A stretch of DNA of 5,844 nt, taken from the NCBI GenBank assembly GCA_016649525.1, contig JAENXM010000115.1, positions 1-5,844 of the forward strand. The letters run 5' to 3'. Position 1 is the stretch's first letter. The number at the start of each line of letters is the position of its first letter. Source of the stretch: Actinomycetota bacterium. GTDB lineage: Bacteria; Actinomycetota; Geothermincolia; Fen-727; Anoxymicrobiaceae. Under the pieces are notes generated by a model. The model was not told the DNA's origin. It worked only from the letters and a program-made list of their open reading frames with translations, and did not search any database. This document shows, piece by piece, positions 5,581 through 5,844 of this stretch. A program made the translations under genes and the position numbers.

Positions 5581-5844
5581 TTGGGCGTACCCATAAGGAC
5601 ATGCGTTTGCTGCGGATGCAGGAAGCCGAAAGCGGAACTAATACGTTTTGGCCTTAACGACGAAGGCGAATTGACCCTGGACTGTAAGGTGAAACGAACC
5701 GGCAGGGGCAGTTATGTGTGCCGTGAAGCTGAGTGTATAAGGGCTGCCAGAAAGAGTACGAGACTGGTGCGGATATCTGGCCGGCCTATACCTGATTCAG
5801 TTTTTTTAGATCTTGAGAATCTCGTAGGAGTTTCTCGCCGGGAG
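5581..5844 (+). CDS. ylxR: YlxR family RNA-binding protein (RnpM-like), 3'-partial
   Basis: Small cytosolic nucleic-acid-binding protein of the YlxR/DUF448 family. The Bacillus subtilis member, renamed RnpM, is reported to bind RNase P RNA. The 88 visible residues show the family signatures in order: VPIRTCVCCG at the N terminus, KPKAELIRF, a short strand pair ending LTLDC, and TGRGSYVC followed by EC and a basic helix, IRAARKSTRLVR. The frame is still open at the window end, near the usual family length, so little is missing. The TTG at 5581 gives the expected few residues before PIRTC; GTG at 5569 would add MVEY. It begins 28 bases after the nusA stop (16 for the GTG), the standard rimP-nusA-ylxR order, so infB would be expected soon downstream. 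Seven cysteines, including four in CVCCGC, exceed the family norm. The gene was missed by simple ORF listing because it lacks a stop in the window. Confidence 0.92.
   Translation, partial: MGVPIRTCVCCGCRKPKAELIRFGLNDEGELTLDCKVKRTGRGSYVCREAECIRAARKSTRLVRISGRPIPDSVFLDLENLVGVSRRE

Noticed and set aside
5187..5602. Two overlapping minus-strand open frames opposite the nusA C terminus
   Set aside because: Their lengths come from the repetitive acidic codons of the NusA tail; neither has family features.

Overview
The window is a bacterial housekeeping stretch, and every recognisable gene lies on the + strand. It holds the end of a glycolytic operon plus secG, followed by the start of a separate RNA-metabolism operon. 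No mobile element, CRISPR array, tRNA or rRNA was seen. I found no unknown multigene system. The points of interest are a disrupted pgk, a NusA with an unusual Cys-rich C-terminal extension, and two well-formed regulatory segments.

Left part (1-3330): a 5'-truncated pgk (phosphoglycerate kinase, with a one-base reading-frame break near 380), tpiA (triose-phosphate isomerase) and gpmI (cofactor-independent phosphoglycerate mutase). These are tightly packed, and tpiA and gpmI overlap by four bases. Together they cover 1,3-bisphosphoglycerate to 3-phosphoglycerate to 2-phosphoglycerate, plus triose interconversion. A sigma-70-like promoter overlapping the gpmI stop codon probably gives secG (3372-3614, Sec translocon subunit) its own transcript.

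Middle (3615-3734): an intergenic control region with an extended -10 promoter followed by a perfect intrinsic-terminator hairpin, both upstream of rimP. With no room for another promoter after the hairpin, rimP-nusA expression should depend on read-through of it. This fits attenuation or NusA feedback.

Right part (3735-5844): rimP (30S maturation), nusA (transcription elongation/termination factor) and a 3'-truncated ylxR (RNA-binding, RnpM family). This is the usual head of the rimP-nusA-ylxR-infB cluster of Gram-positive-type genomes.

Organism: GC content looks moderately above half, with frequent ATA and AGG codons, and most starts are TTG or GTG. The pgk-tpiA-gpmI-secG order and the rimP-nusA-ylxR cluster point to a Gram-positive-type lineage, either a clostridia-like Firmicute or a deep-branching actinobacterium. 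Sequence reading alone does not settle which.
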